42,015 nt of DNA from Deltaproteobacteria bacterium (GTDB lineage: Bacteria; Myxococcota_A; Polyangia; Nannocystales; Nannocystaceae). This document shows positions 1 through 7,860 of the stretch, piece by piece. The notes beneath the pieces are model-generated. The model did no database searches, had not been told where the DNA came from, and worked only from the letters and a program-made list of their open reading frames with translations. Both the position numbers and the translations under genes were made by a program. Position 1 is the first letter of the stretch. Every line of letters begins with the position of its first letter. The stretch spans positions 1-42,015 of the forward strand of contig JAHZJA010000434.1 in assembly GCA_022601155.1 (NCBI GenBank), read 5' to 3'.

Positions 1-282
1 GATCAGCGACCTGACTCCTCTGGCCTCTCTGACGAACTTGACCGGGATCCTGCTCTACAGCAACCAAATCAGTGATCTCGGCCCCCTGAGTTCTCTTACC
101 GACCTGATCATCCTCGAGCTCCAAGACAATCAGATCAGCGACCTGACTCCTCTGGCCTCTCTGACGAACTTGACCGTGATCCTGCTCTACAGCAACCAAA
201 TCAGTGATCTCGGCCCTCTGAGTTCTCTTATCAACCTGAACACCCTCGAGCTCCAAGACAATCAGATCAGCGATCTGAGCCC
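1..282 (+). repeat. 132-bp tandem repeat within the LRR gene
   Basis: Bases 1-132 and 133-264 differ at only about six positions by eye; a third copy begins at 265 and diverges after about 18 bases. Each unit encodes two 22-residue LRRs. The near identity suggests recent duplication or gene conversion. Confidence 0.85.
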
Positions 283-418
283 TCTGGTCGACAATCCGGG
301 CATCGACGCAGGGGACTCCGTTTTCATCTTCTCCAACCCGATCGAGTGCGATCAGGAAGACTTGGACGATATCGCCGACCTGGAAGGGCGGGGCGTCGGG
401 CTGTGGCACGACTGCTAG
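2..418 (+). CDS. Leucine-rich repeat protein, 3' end (partial)
   Basis: The reading frame is open from the left edge, so only the C-terminal 138 residues are present. It consists of 22-residue leucine-rich repeats beginning NQISDL-(T/G/S)-PL, of the internalin-like SDS22 type. At least four full repeats and a fifth that runs into the C-terminal cap are visible. The cap (residues about 95-138) has the pattern NPGIDAGD...NPIECD and two cysteines, a form common in myxobacterial LRR proteins. The repeats alternate between two types (ending LLYS or LELQD), so the DNA unit is 132 bp. Such proteins are usually secreted and bind other proteins; the target is unknown. The signal peptide, if any, lies outside the window. 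Confidence 0.85.
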   Translation: MSDLTPLASLTNLTGILLYSNQISDLGPLSSLTDLIILELQDNQISDLTPLASLTNLTVILLYSNQISDLGPLSSLINLNTLELQDNQISDLSPLVDNPGIDAGDSVFIFSNPIECDQEDLDDIADLEGRGVGLWHDC

Positions 419-928
419 ACTCGACCTTGGCGGATTTCCATGGGCCACAACGCCGTCAGCGGCAGCTGCCTGGCGAGGCTGCGCTTCGAAGGCGCATCGG
501 GTCATGCGTCGAGGAGCGAAAACACTGCCACAGCGGTCGGGGGCGGTGTTATGGCGCGTGGAAGACCGCCAAAGTCGAGGCTAGAGAAGCCGACCGCATA
601 CCACGTGTGGCGACAACGGCGTCAGCCGAATGGCGATCGAGGCGCGAGGCCGAAAATCGTGGCGGGCACCCCCACGAGGGCCGAGCAACGCCGAGCCTCG
701 TGGCGGGCGTGGTCGTGGCCTCGCGTGGCAAGCGGTTTCGCCTCGCGAGCACGACTCGATCGGGCTCGGCGGGTGTGATCTGCGATCCGGGAGGCCGACG
801 TCCTCAGCCCTCCGAGACAGCCGGGACGACCTCCTGACCCATCACCTCTGCGGGCTGGAGCATCAGCCGCGGATCGAGCGTGGGTACTGCTCGTTGGATT
901 CCGACGGGTGCTCGGTGAATCCGACACA
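419..928. other. Gene-free stretch
   Basis: I see no convincing gene. All open frames here are short, arginine/serine-rich and mutually overlapping, as expected from GC-rich noncoding DNA. Around 630-730 there are fragments such as atggcgatcgagg and gtggcgggc that recur near the R-family repeats at 7.8 kb. Confidence 0.5.
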
Positions 929-952
929 ATGGCCGCCCCCTGGGGCGGCCAT
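929..952 (-). terminator. Perfect GC-rich hairpin just after the GNAT stop codon
   Basis: The sequence atggccgcccc-ct-ggggcggccat is a perfect inverted repeat with 10-11 bp arms, starting 3 nt beyond the stop of the minus-strand acetyltransferase. On that strand it is followed by attgtgt, a weak T-rich tail. The position and stability suggest a transcription terminator, although the U-tract is poor. Confidence 0.6.
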
Positions 953-955
953 CGC

Positions 956-1495
956 CTACGTCGTGTAGCGGAGCGTTGGCTCGCCATAGAAGTCGGCGGG
1001 AGCGTCGAGGCTCAGGCCCAGCTTCTCGGCCACACCGATCGACGCTCGGTTGCCCTCGTCGATGAATGCGATCACGCGCTCGCCCGGCCAGGACCTCTGG
1101 GCAAAGCGAAGAGCAGCTCCGGCCGCCTCCGTCGCAAAGCCCTGTCCCCAGTGCTGGCGGACAATCACCCATCCGATCTCGAGCTCCGGCCTAATCTCGC
1201 GTCGAAAGACCCCAACGGTGCCCACCGGACCCCGCGCAGGATGCTCGACCGTCCACCAGCCCGTGCCGGAGATCAACCAGCTCCCCGCACCACTGAGGAA
1301 GTTCCGCCAGATCTCGCGCGGGGTCGTAGCTCCACCGAGGTGCGCCATGGCAATCGGGTCCTCGGCGTCGGCCGACAAGACCTCGAAATCGGCCCGTCGA
1401 GGCTCCCGAAGCAGCAGGCGGGCGGTCTTCAGGCGAGGGATGCTGAAGGTCGGTCCCGCGATGGTTCGCGGTCGTGGTTCATTCATCTCAGCCAC
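956..1495 (-). CDS. GNAT acetyltransferase, RimJ/RimL type
   Basis: Encodes 179 residues of the GNAT fold, which transfers an acetyl group from acetyl-CoA to an amine, often a protein N-terminus or small molecule. Residues about 20-35 (RLKTARLLLREP) are the usual opening of the RimJ/RimL subgroup. The acetyl-CoA-binding motif A is at about 110-125 (VIVRQHWGQGFATEA), and the late segment NRASIGVAEKLGLS is also typical. Length is normal for the family. A second ATG lies three codons in. The gene starts 6 nt after the stop of the truncated frame at 1502-1715, so the two were probably one operon. Substrate unknown. Confidence 0.9.
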   Translation of the reverse strand: MAEMNEPRPRTIAGPTFSIPRLKTARLLLREPRRADFEVLSADAEDPIAMAHLGGATTPREIWRNFLSGAGSWLISGTGWWTVEHPARGPVGTVGVFRREIRPELEIGWVIVRQHWGQGFATEAAGAALRFAQRSWPGERVIAFIDEGNRASIGVAEKLGLSLDAPADFYGEPTLRYTT

Positions 1496-1501
1496 CGCTC
1501 G

Positions 1502-1715
1502 TTACTTCTGGTTCGTCATCACGGACCGCCGCTCGGGCTCCGAGTCCGGTCGCCCCTCGTCTCGACGGGTCCGGTCCAACTCGTACAACTCGACAATGAT
1601 CGACGCAAGGCCGGCGCCGACATTGGCCGGCAATCGGGCGACGACAATGGGCCACCTGCGATGCTCGCGGAACGAGTCCAGGTCGGGGACGAACGTCCCC
1701 TGCTCGACGGACCGC
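1502..1715 (-). pseudogene. 3' stump of an unrecognised gene, cut by repeat R1
   Basis: The minus-strand frame ending at 1502 has coding-like composition (for example FREHRRWPIVVARLP and ASIIVELYELDRTR) over about 70 residues. Upstream of about 1715 the frame runs into repeat R1, so residues before SVEQGTF are repeat-encoded and not original. The stump stops just before the acetyltransferase start, consistent with a former operon partner. No family is recognised. Confidence 0.45.
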
Positions 1716-1860
1716 CACCGGGGGCTCTCCCCTCGGCCGATAAACACCACTACGTCAACCTACGATGCGGCTGCTGCGGGCACGACGTGCCTCGGGCTGG
1801 TTCGAGGTCAGCATGACGGGTCGGGTACTCTCGGGCCTGTTCAAATTGCGGCCAATGATC
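1716..1860 (-). repeat. Interspersed repeat R1 (R family)
   Basis: This block matches, in inverse orientation, the copy at about 5200-5352. Shared parts include gggctctcccctcggccga, then about 85 nearly identical bases from ctacgtcaacctacgatg to tgacgggtcgggtac. Its outer end, gcctgttcaaattgcggcc, matches the copy at 7660-7690. It abuts the 3' end of the transposase remnant, so it may be an insertion-element end. Confidence 0.7.
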
Positions 1861-1865
1861 CCTAC

Positions 1866-2345
1866 CTTCGTGACGAAGTGACTTCCAGAACACCGCGATC
1901 ATCGAATTGGACTCCGCGAATCTCGACTTGCGCGAGGGCGCGGCGGATCGGCAGGGGAGCAAGGAAGTCGTTGACGACCTTGGTTGACGTTCTCGACACC
2001 CGAGTCGGTCAGGAGATGAACGTCGGCGCTCTCGACGAACGTGAGTGCCTGCTGAACAACCGCTGCGGTGGTCTGCCCCATGATCTCGTCCGAAAGCTGC
2101 CAGGCGAGGACCTTCCGCGAGAAGTTGTCCATGACGGCGTGCAGGTAGACCTTGGCGCCGTTGAGAAGACGGATGACGATGACGTCCAGATGCCGCCACT
2201 GGTCTGGAGCACAGCCCGTATCCCGACCGCCGGCCGGCGTGGATGAAGCCGGGTTCGGGGCCGTCGCCAGCCTCGCTGGAGCATCAATCGGCGCCACGTG
2301 GACGAGGAGGCGAAGACCTGCCCGCACGCCCACTTACGAAAAACG
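1866..2345 (-). pseudogene. Degenerate DDE integrase-type transposase (frameshifted)
   Basis: Pieces of one integrase-core transposase are recognisable in order on the minus strand but in different frames. First comes STWRRLMLQRGWRRPRTRLH (about 2230-2310). Then HLDVIVIRLLNGAKVYLHAV, DNFSRKVLAWQLSDEIMGQT and ADVHLLTDSG (about 1990-2200). Last is NSMIAVFWKSLRHE (about 1870-1915). This layout (HTH tail, D-rich core, NSMIE.FW.SLKH end) is that of IS3/IS481-like elements. At least two frame changes are needed, the catalytic Glu region reads NSMIA rather than NSMIE, and the C-terminus is replaced by repeat R1. The enzyme is not functional. Confidence 0.75.
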
Positions 2346-2503
2346 ACGGCGACCGCAATCGATCGATCGGACTGCCAGACTACCGGAGCGGCATCCACTG
2401 ATGTGTGCCGACTTCCATCGCCTGCCACCGCCCCAGCTCGTCGATGATTCATGCACTCAGGCCCGAACGCATACGGCTCGCCGATCATCAAGGAAGAACG
2501 ACA

Positions 2504-3472
2504 ATGCCTGCGCCCTTCAGCCTCATCACCGGCGGTCACCCTCGTCGAGCCCACTGCCGCAGTCTCGCTCGTGTCGTTGGCGCTGCCTTGTTGCTGTCGG
2601 CCTGCTTCGATGTCGATAGCCGAGACCCTTGGGCCAGCGCTGGCGCCGACGCCGGCGCTGATGCTGATGGCACCAGCACGATCGGTGGCAGTGGACAGTC
2701 CCCCGGGGACTCCGCGGACAACCCAACCGGTGCCGACTCCACCGACACCGATACACAAGACTCTTCGACCGCCGACTCGGGGACGTCCGGAGGAACGACC
2801 GCGGGTTCGAGCGGCGCGTCCCCCGTATGCGGAGACGGAATGGTCGACCCCGGCGAAGACTGCGACGACGCCAACGCAGACGCACTCGACGGCTGCGTCA
2901 ACGATTGCCGGCAGGGGCCGATCGGCGTCGCCATCGATCCCACCACCCCCGTGACCTTGCCCCTGCAAGGAAACCCCACCGGTGGAGACGCGACCGACCA
3001 TGCCTGCCCCGAAGGCGAGGTGGTCATCGGCATCCGTGGCACTGCGGAAGACTGGCTCTACCAGCTCCGCGTCGTGTGTGGAGTGGTCGAGCTCGTCGAC
3101 GAAGGGAACCCGGCCCTACATATCAGCGAGAGCACGGTGTTGCCCCTGCGCGGCGGCAGTCCAACTGGCTCCATGTACGATTCGATGTGCCCTCCGGATC
3201 ATGCTGTAGTGGGCTTTGGTGGGCGCGCGGGCGCGTGGCTCGATCAGCTCTTCCTCCGCTGCGCTCCCTTGACCGTCGCGGACCAAGGCTCTGCATGGTC
3301 ACTGGAGATCGGCGCGGTGACCGATCTGATGCCCGTGGGGAGTCCCGGCGGCAACGTCTTCGGCGCGGCGACATGCCCCGCCAACGCGGTAGCCACGATT
3401 AGCAACATCCGCCACGGCGAATGGATCGACGCGTTCGGGCTGACCTGTATGCCAATCAGCCTGTTGTTCTGA
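2504..3472 (+). CDS. Lipoprotein with Myxococcus Cys-rich repeat and three C-terminal CP..G repeats
   Basis: The start at 2504 is supported by AAGGAAG 8 nt upstream and by a signal peptide beginning there; 322 residues result. The hydrophobic segment ends in a lipobox (LLLSAC), so the protein is probably lipid-anchored. A Gly/Asp/Ser/Thr-rich linker follows, then one copy of the Myxococcus-type repeat (CGDGMVDPGEDCDD, about residues 107-133). The C-terminal half has three related units of about 55 residues: each carries CP(E/P/A)....V and later W(L/I)D.(L/F).L.C. These resemble beta-prism folds such as VMO-I or jacalin-like proteins, but that assignment is tentative. Probably an exported binding protein; no enzyme motif seen. 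Confidence 0.85.
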   Translation: MPAPFSLITGGHPRRAHCRSLARVVGAALLLSACFDVDSRDPWASAGADAGADADGTSTIGGSGQSPGDSADNPTGADSTDTDTQDSSTADSGTSGGTTAGSSGASPVCGDGMVDPGEDCDDANADALDGCVNDCRQGPIGVAIDPTTPVTLPLQGNPTGGDATDHACPEGEVVIGIRGTAEDWLYQLRVVCGVVELVDEGNPALHISESTVLPLRGGSPTGSMYDSMCPPDHAVVGFGGRAGAWLDQLFLRCAPLTVADQGSAWSLEIGAVTDLMPVGSPGGNVFGAATCPANAVATISNIRHGEWIDAFGLTCMPISLLF

Positions 3473-3764
3473 GCCTCACTCCCGTCGGCGGGCGAAGGCC
3501 AGCGGGGCCAGGCTGCTCAGCACTGCTCCAATGCTCCTAGGGAGCGCGCAGTTGAGACGCGATTCCTGCCAGATGTCATGGCCCGTAGCACGGCAACAAG
3601 GAGTTGTCGCCCGCGTCGCAGACCGACGACCGAGGTGCGCTCAGCCGGGGCGGACTCGTGGCCACCGCAACGACTGGGCAGTCCGCATGTACCGCCGGTA
3701 GGCCTCACCGTCGTGCAGCATCGCGAAGTCATCGACGTACACCTGGGCCTCCCGCTCCCCCGGG
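3473..3764. other. Intergenic region with short repeat
   Basis: Convergent intergenic region. It holds the short repeat atgtcatggcccgtagcacgg (about 3572). On the minus strand, 3645-3765 has a short coding-like frame (QVYVDDFAMLHDGEAYRRYM) that I cannot assign; it may be a gene stump. Confidence 0.4.
3569..3593 (+). repeat. Short interspersed motif, copy 1
   Basis: ccagatgtcatggcccgtag resembles the motifs at 10154 and 19028 and part of the R repeats (consensus tgtcatgscccgcagcag). See findings. Confidence 0.5.
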
Positions 3765-4745
3765 TCATTGGGAGCGCAGTGACATGCAGACCTCGCGCGC
3801 TCTCCACAGATCGCCCCAACGCAGCTCCTCTGCATCGCACAGAATTTGAGTGCCGTCGATCTCCCGACCGATCATCAGCGCGTCGACAGATCCATTGATC
3901 GTGGGGCTGGCGTGGTAGAGGATCTCGAACCCGGCGTCGAGCATCTTGGTCTTGACGCCCGATCCATCGGACCGCTGCGCCATGTCGTTGGCCACGTCTT
4001 GGGCTTGTGCCGGGCCATCATGTTTGGCCTCGAGTTGCACTTTGAAGCGAAGCCCGCTCAGGGTCGCGTAAGTCCCATCCTCGGTGAGCTCTGTATTCGA
4101 CGGCACCCGGGCAACCAGGCCAAGACTGGCGATGGTCATGTCAACGACATCGGGGCGCTCACTGGCCACACGAATGGACTTGCAGAACTGCAACAACGTC
4201 GCCTCGTCATGGTCGCTCCCGTATCGGCCCTGGCACACGATTCCTGTGGACCCGTCTCGGCGAGACACGAGAAGATCGCGACGATTGAAGCGGTCTCCGC
4301 CGCCGTCCCCACGCACGACGAATCCGCCCTCGATATCGGAAATTTCAAGTTCGCCCGGAACGATGTCGCCAATGCGATCGCGGAACGCCGAGTCATCGCC
4401 GGACTCGTTCCGTCCAATGCTAATACGCGCGATGACCCCGTGGATTCGGACCTCACCGTTGGGAAAGGTGCGGGCGCTCCCGTCGTCGATGCCCCAGACA
4501 TCGGGCCAGACCTGGATCCAATCGCCCGCTTCGATCGGCCCCTCCTGTGCGGGTTCCGGAGACGTTTCAGTTGCAGGATCTGTCTCGTGCGCCGCGGCTT
4601 GCAACCCGGGCGCGGCCTGCTTCACGGGAGCAGCAGGCTCCGCTACCGCTGGGCCGGGGGGCACCCGCCCACCACATGCCGCGAAGGCCGCAAGAAGCGA
4701 CAGGAGACCACACCGACCCCGCAAGCAAACAAAGCAGCCGACCAT
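3765..4745 (-). CDS. Putative lipoprotein, unknown function
   Basis: The open frame extends far upstream into repeat and remnant DNA, but the ATG at 4745 begins a good lipoprotein signal: a short basic start, a hydrophobic segment LLSLLAAFAAC, then GGR. This gives 326 residues. After a Pro/Ala-rich linker (to about residue 70) there is a folded part with GDWIQVWPDVWGIDDG, then GGGDRFNRRDLLVSRRDG, and a C-terminal domain with GLVARVPSNTELTEDGTYAT and several Lys/Asp-rich helices. I recognise no family. Two cysteines (in IVCQGRYG and ILCDAEE) could form a disulfide. A short ggag lies close to the ATG. Confidence 0.75.
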   Translation of the reverse strand: MVGCFVCLRGRCGLLSLLAAFAACGGRVPPGPAVAEPAAPVKQAAPGLQAAAHETDPATETSPEPAQEGPIEAGDWIQVWPDVWGIDDGSARTFPNGEVRIHGVIARISIGRNESGDDSAFRDRIGDIVPGELEISDIEGGFVVRGDGGGDRFNRRDLLVSRRDGSTGIVCQGRYGSDHDEATLLQFCKSIRVASERPDVVDMTIASLGLVARVPSNTELTEDGTYATLSGLRFKVQLEAKHDGPAQAQDVANDMAQRSDGSGVKTKMLDAGFEILYHASPTINGSVDALMIGREIDGTQILCDAEELRWGDLWRAREVCMSLRSQ

Positions 4746-4919
4746 GCTCCACAGACGGGCGGAGGCATGCCGGGTTGCAGGCTTGAAATCGGGGGCAGAC
4801 GCGACGATCGCAACATTGATCACGACACGGTCCACTTTTCGGCCGCGTGGCGCGACGCTCGCCCGCGCGAGTATCGACGACGCCGACGCGCGCTCGAACT
4901 CCGCGGCAGCGGGCGGTGA

Positions 4920-5177
4920 GCAGAAGCCGATCAGCGCCGCGACGTACGGACGACACACCTGCACGTGCACGTGTATCTGTCGGACGACCGCGTGTTCACG
5001 ACGCAGACTTACTTCGAGGAATCCGCACGCGACTCCACCTACGCCATGTCCCCCTACGACGAGCCACGGAGCGCGCCGTACCCCACCAACGCCCAGGAGG
5101 GCATACCGCCCTCCAAGATCATGCAGTTGGAGGAGGAGGACACGGGGCTGCTCGCCACGATGGTCCTCGTCACCTAG
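4920..5177 (+). pseudogene. Intradiol ring-cleavage dioxygenase, 3' fragment
   Basis: The frame after the stop at 4917 encodes THLHVHVYLSDDRVFTTQTY and later GIPPSKIM and TGLLATMVLVT. This matches the C-terminal third of intradiol dioxygenases (protocatechuate 3,4-dioxygenase family), where HxHV is followed by a TTQ-x-YF segment. The H-x-H pair includes an iron-ligand histidine of the family. The N-terminal part, with the Tyr ligands, is absent, and the 3' end lies about 30 nt from repeat R2. I take it as a truncated, non-functional remnant. The known role of the family is cleavage of catechol-type aromatic rings. Confidence 0.6.
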
Positions 5178-5199
5178 CGGCGCTGCGGCTAGGGATCTT

Positions 5200-5352
5200 T
5201 GGCCGCAAGTACCCGACCCGTCATGCTGACCTCGAACCTGCCCGAGGCACGTCGTGCCCGCAGCAGGCGCATCGTAGGTTGACGTAGTGATGTTTGTCGG
5301 CCGAGGGGAGAGCTGACGTTTGTCGGCCGAGGGGAGAGCCCGTGGCGGGCAT
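5200..5352 (+). repeat. Interspersed repeat R2 (inverse of R1)
   Basis: It contains tggccgcaagtacccgaccc, the cgtgcccgcagcaggcgcat block, and then two direct copies of gtttgtcggccgaggggaga (5290 and 5318), followed by gcccgtggcgggc. About 100 bases are nearly identical to the reverse complement of R1. The tandem doubling of the terminal 26 bases is unique to this copy. Confidence 0.7.
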
Positions 5353-5457
5353 GGCGAATCCTCGCCATCTGTGTCGCAATGCGCGAGCGCGAGGCCGAAC
5401 GGAGCGCCGTAGAGCAGGAACTCGGCGGGCATGGAGGCCTTCTTCGCGTCTTTGAAG

Positions 5458-6195
5458 TCACGCGGGGGCGATGCGTTCGAGGGCGAGCGCGGAGGCCTCG
5501 TCGGCGGGATACAACAACTCGACGCGTAGCTCATCGAGGGTGATGTCGTGGGCGGTGGTCAGCTCGCCGACGAGGGAAAACGTTCGAATCATGGCATCCC
5601 CAACCCGAAACGTTGGGCAGATCGCCACCGAGTCGCCGGCCGAGGGTCCGCACTCGGCCTCCGCCAACGTGCATAGCTCTGCCAGCCTCGCGTCGAACGG
5701 GGCTCGTCGCGCGTCGCGTCGCAGTCGCCCGAGGACGGCACGTGCCACCGCGGGGCTGTTCTCGAGGCGGGTGCGCAACGGGCCGTCACGAAGCAGCAGC
5801 GCTGCGAGGTTCTCGCCGTCCAGGTCTCCGAGCAGCTGGCGCCCGGGATCGTTGAGCCGCACGATGTCCCACCACCCGTTGACGATCACCCCCGGATACG
5901 GCGCGTGGGCTGCGAGCGTGCGCCCCAGTGCTGCGGCATAGGGCGCGGTCGAGCCCGTGCCCAGCGGGGTCTCTTCGAAGTTCGCGGGCAGGCCGGCCAG
6001 CAGCAGCAGGGCGTTCTGATCGCGAAGTGGGACATCGAGCGCCGCACACAACCGCAGGATCGTGTCGCGACGAGGACGCGATCGCCCGGTCTCGAGAAAC
6101 GACACATGACGCTGCGACATCTCGCTGCGAAGCGCGAGCTGAAGCTGGCTGAGGCCCCGTGTATGCCGCCATTGTCGGAGTCGGTCTCCGAACAC
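5458..6195 (-). CDS. XRE-family regulator, MmyB-like
   Basis: Encodes 245 residues. Residues about 1-60 are a helix-turn-helix of the XRE type (RLRQWRHTRGLSQLQLALRS, then SQRHVSFLETGRSRPRRD). Residues about 85-240 match the MmyB-like ligand-binding domain, with the typical NGWWDIVRLNDPGRQLL and the C-terminal TFSLVGELTTAHDITLDELR. Proteins of this build are single-component regulators whose PAS-like C-terminal domain may bind a hydrophobic ligand. It is divergent from the small membrane protein gene at 6279, with about 80 nt between them, so that gene is its most likely target. Confidence 0.9.
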   Translation of the reverse strand: MFGDRLRQWRHTRGLSQLQLALRSEMSQRHVSFLETGRSRPRRDTILRLCAALDVPLRDQNALLLLAGLPANFEETPLGTGSTAPYAAALGRTLAAHAPYPGVIVNGWWDIVRLNDPGRQLLGDLDGENLAALLLRDGPLRTRLENSPAVARAVLGRLRRDARRAPFDARLAELCTLAEAECGPSAGDSVAICPTFRVGDAMIRTFSLVGELTTAHDITLDELRVELLYPADEASALALERIAPA

Positions 6196-6278
6196 CGCCG
6201 AACGCTAGCACGGCTCCGCTGTGGACGATGACCTCCAATGGAATCGCCAGGCGTCTCAGAGGTTCGTACGGTTTGTGC
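6196..6278. promoter_or_regulatory. Shared divergent promoter region
   Basis: Short gap between the MmyB-type regulator and the membrane protein gene. Regulators of this family commonly control a divergent neighbour; the operator is not identified. Confidence 0.4.
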
Positions 6279-6674
6279 ATGTTTCGAGGACTTCTCCTGT
6301 TCACGGCGGTCGTGGCGGCAACGATCGGCACGTTTGCCTGTATCGCTCCTGCATCGCTGTTGACGGCCAAGGGCGTCGCCGACATCGACCCCGCCGCGGT
6401 CGCGATGACCCGCACCGTGGGCGTGGCTCTGCTCGGCGTCGCCAGTCTGGACTTCGCGTGCCGAGACCTACGATCCTCGCCGACGTTGCGCCGGGTGCTC
6501 GGTACGAACGCGATGTTCCAGCTCTTGCTGACGCCACTGGACCCGTATGCGTACGCTGTTGGCGCGTTCTCGGGCGTAGCCTCGTTCCTACCCAATACCG
6601 TGCTGCACATCGTGCTCGCGACCGTGTTCGCCCGTGCCTGGTGGACGTCACGCACCGTCGTGTGTCCGAGGTGA
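6279..6674 (+). CDS. Small integral membrane protein, divergent from MmyB-type regulator
   Basis: The ATG at 6279 (MFRGLLLFTAV) gives 131 residues. An upstream in-frame start would overlap the divergent regulator. Four hydrophobic segments are visible (about residues 3-24, 41-58, 72-95 and 98-122), including MFRGLLLFTAVVAATIGTFA and SFLPNTVLHIVLATVFA. It resembles small four-helix proteins of the DUF4267/DUF4345 kind, but without certainty. It is likely controlled by the regulator transcribed from the same gap. Function unknown. Confidence 0.75.
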   Translation: MFRGLLLFTAVVAATIGTFACIAPASLLTAKGVADIDPAAVAMTRTVGVALLGVASLDFACRDLRSSPTLRRVLGTNAMFQLLLTPLDPYAYAVGAFSGVASFLPNTVLHIVLATVFARAWWTSRTVVCPR

Positions 6675-6719
6675 GCGCGTTGCCGGCCGCGGGGATCGAC
6701 GGCTGCCTTGGATGAATTG

Positions 6720-7295
6720 TCAGAGTCCGGCTGGGTGGGCGGAGAGCCAAGCGGAGAACTTGGATTTCAGCAGCTCTCGCCTGGCGGTGCTCGACGCGAT
6801 GACGTCCACGCCGCCGTCGTATGGAGCGAAGACTTCACCCGACGCAGTGTCCATCCACAGGATGCGCAGCTCGTCCTCCGCGATGGCGAGCAGCAGTCGC
6901 CGCTCGGAGGCGAGGTCCCACGCAGAGTCGGTGAACCAAAACGAGAGATCGAATGACAGGTCCACGTTTTCATCGAAGTCGTCGTGATCCCCGGGGTCTC
7001 GATAGGTAGCGAAACACTCGAACGGTCGCTCTGGGAAGCCGTCGAGAGCCGCGCTCGCCCCAATATGCGATGCCTCGAAGACCGGGGCGATCAACCTGCA
7101 GTCGGACTTCAGGACTTCGCGGGCGAGGGCATCCTGGCGCAGGAGCAGAAGTTCCTGCTCTTGCTCGCCTTCGGGGTATCGCTTGGAGTCGGGGAGCGAG
7201 TGGATTCGGAGCCATCGGTCACGAAATGCAGTACGGAGACGGTGCCCCAGCGGCGCAATCTCCCCGAAGCGTTCTGCCCACCAGGTCGGGAACAC
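6720..7295 (-). CDS. DUF3885 domain-containing protein
   Basis: The family signature is clear: FPTWWAERFG near the start, LRIHSLPDSKRYPEGEQEQE in the middle, and a C-terminus with APYDGGVDVI and SAWLSAHPAGL. These are the hallmarks of DUF3885, a family of cytoplasmic proteins without known activity. I chose the GTG at 7295 (191 residues) because conserved sequence begins right there; the frame remains open to 7493, but the extra residues are Arg/Gly-rich and look noncoding. It converges with the membrane protein gene ending at 6674, with 45 nt between the stops. Confidence 0.8.
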   Translation of the reverse strand: MFPTWWAERFGEIAPLGHRLRTAFRDRWLRIHSLPDSKRYPEGEQEQELLLLRQDALAREVLKSDCRLIAPVFEASHIGASAALDGFPERPFECFATYRDPGDHDDFDENVDLSFDLSFWFTDSAWDLASERRLLLAIAEDELRILWMDTASGEVFAPYDGGVDVIASSTARRELLKSKFSAWLSAHPAGL

Positions 7296-7654
7296 GCCCG
7301 GGAGATAGCACGCGCGGGGGCTCCCGGGGACTCCGCCGAGTCTCCCCGACCCGGCCTCTCGCCCGACGTCGGTGGCGACGGCTCCTATGTGGTCACGTGC
7401 GCACCGATGAGTGACATGCCCGCGGGCGCTTCCACGCGCGACCGGCCGCAGCGAAGGGTGCACCCGTGCTCTCGAACTGCGGGTGGTCCGCATCCGGTCT
7501 CAGCCGATGAACTTCGCGACCTTGGCCCCCACGCAAAACTCGATGGTCGGGAGGTCATCAGGGGGGCGCCCCGACCGAGGGATTGCGATTTCCGCCGCCT
7601 CACCGACCATCCCCTTCCGAGCGTTAATCGCCGTCCAAGTCATCGTGTAACCGT
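7296..7654. other. Intergenic stretch
   Basis: No full gene. It carries the short minus-strand frame at 7500-7664 and, at its right end, the border of repeat R3. Confidence 0.4.
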
Positions 7655-7664
7655 TGGAGATCAT
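7500..7664 (-). pseudogene. Short coding-like frame adjoining repeat R3
   Basis: A 54-codon frame with balanced composition (GEAAEIAIPRSGRP, PTIEFCVGAKVAKFIG) whose first codons coincide with the edge of repeat R3. It is probably the 3' stump of a gene cut by the repeat. No family recognised and no ribosome binding site seen. Confidence 0.3.
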
Positions 7665-7735
7665 TCTTGGCCGCAAAATTGAACTGGCCCGAAAGACGTT
7701 TATCGGCCGAGGGGAGAGCCCCCGGGGCGGGCCTC
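7655..7735 (+). repeat. Interspersed repeat R3 (R family)
   Basis: Contains gatcattcttggccgcaaaa ttgaactggcccga followed by cgtttatcggccgagggga gagccc. The first part matches the outer edge of R1 and the second the cggccgaggggagagccc core of R1 and R2; the middle block of R1/R2 is missing here. A further partial core, aggggagagccccgtggcgg, lies at 7830-7850. Confidence 0.65.
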
Positions 7736-7828
7736 ATTGGCCTCGCCCCGGGTGGCAGCCCTCATTGGCTTCGCCCGGTGGCAAGGCGTGACGGCCTCAC
7801 CCCGATGGCGATCGAGGAGGGGTGGTGG

Positions 7829-7860
7829 CAAGAGGGGAGAGCCCCGTGGCGGGCCGGTGG
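7829..7860 (+). repeat. Partial R-family core
   Basis: aagaggggagagccccgtggcggg repeats the end of R2 and borders the MBOAT remnant, marking the breakpoint of that gene. Confidence 0.5.

Noticed and set aside
5352-5457. A short minus-strand coding-like segment after the MmyB-type gene (MPAEFLLYGAPFGLALAHCD)
   Set aside because: Coding-like, but only about 35 residues before the R2 repeat; no family recognised and no start support, so not listed as a gene.
4746-5534. N-terminal extension of the lipoprotein gene that starts at 4745
   Set aside because: The extension runs through repeat R2 and opposite the dioxygenase remnant; the lipoprotein signal begins only at 4745.
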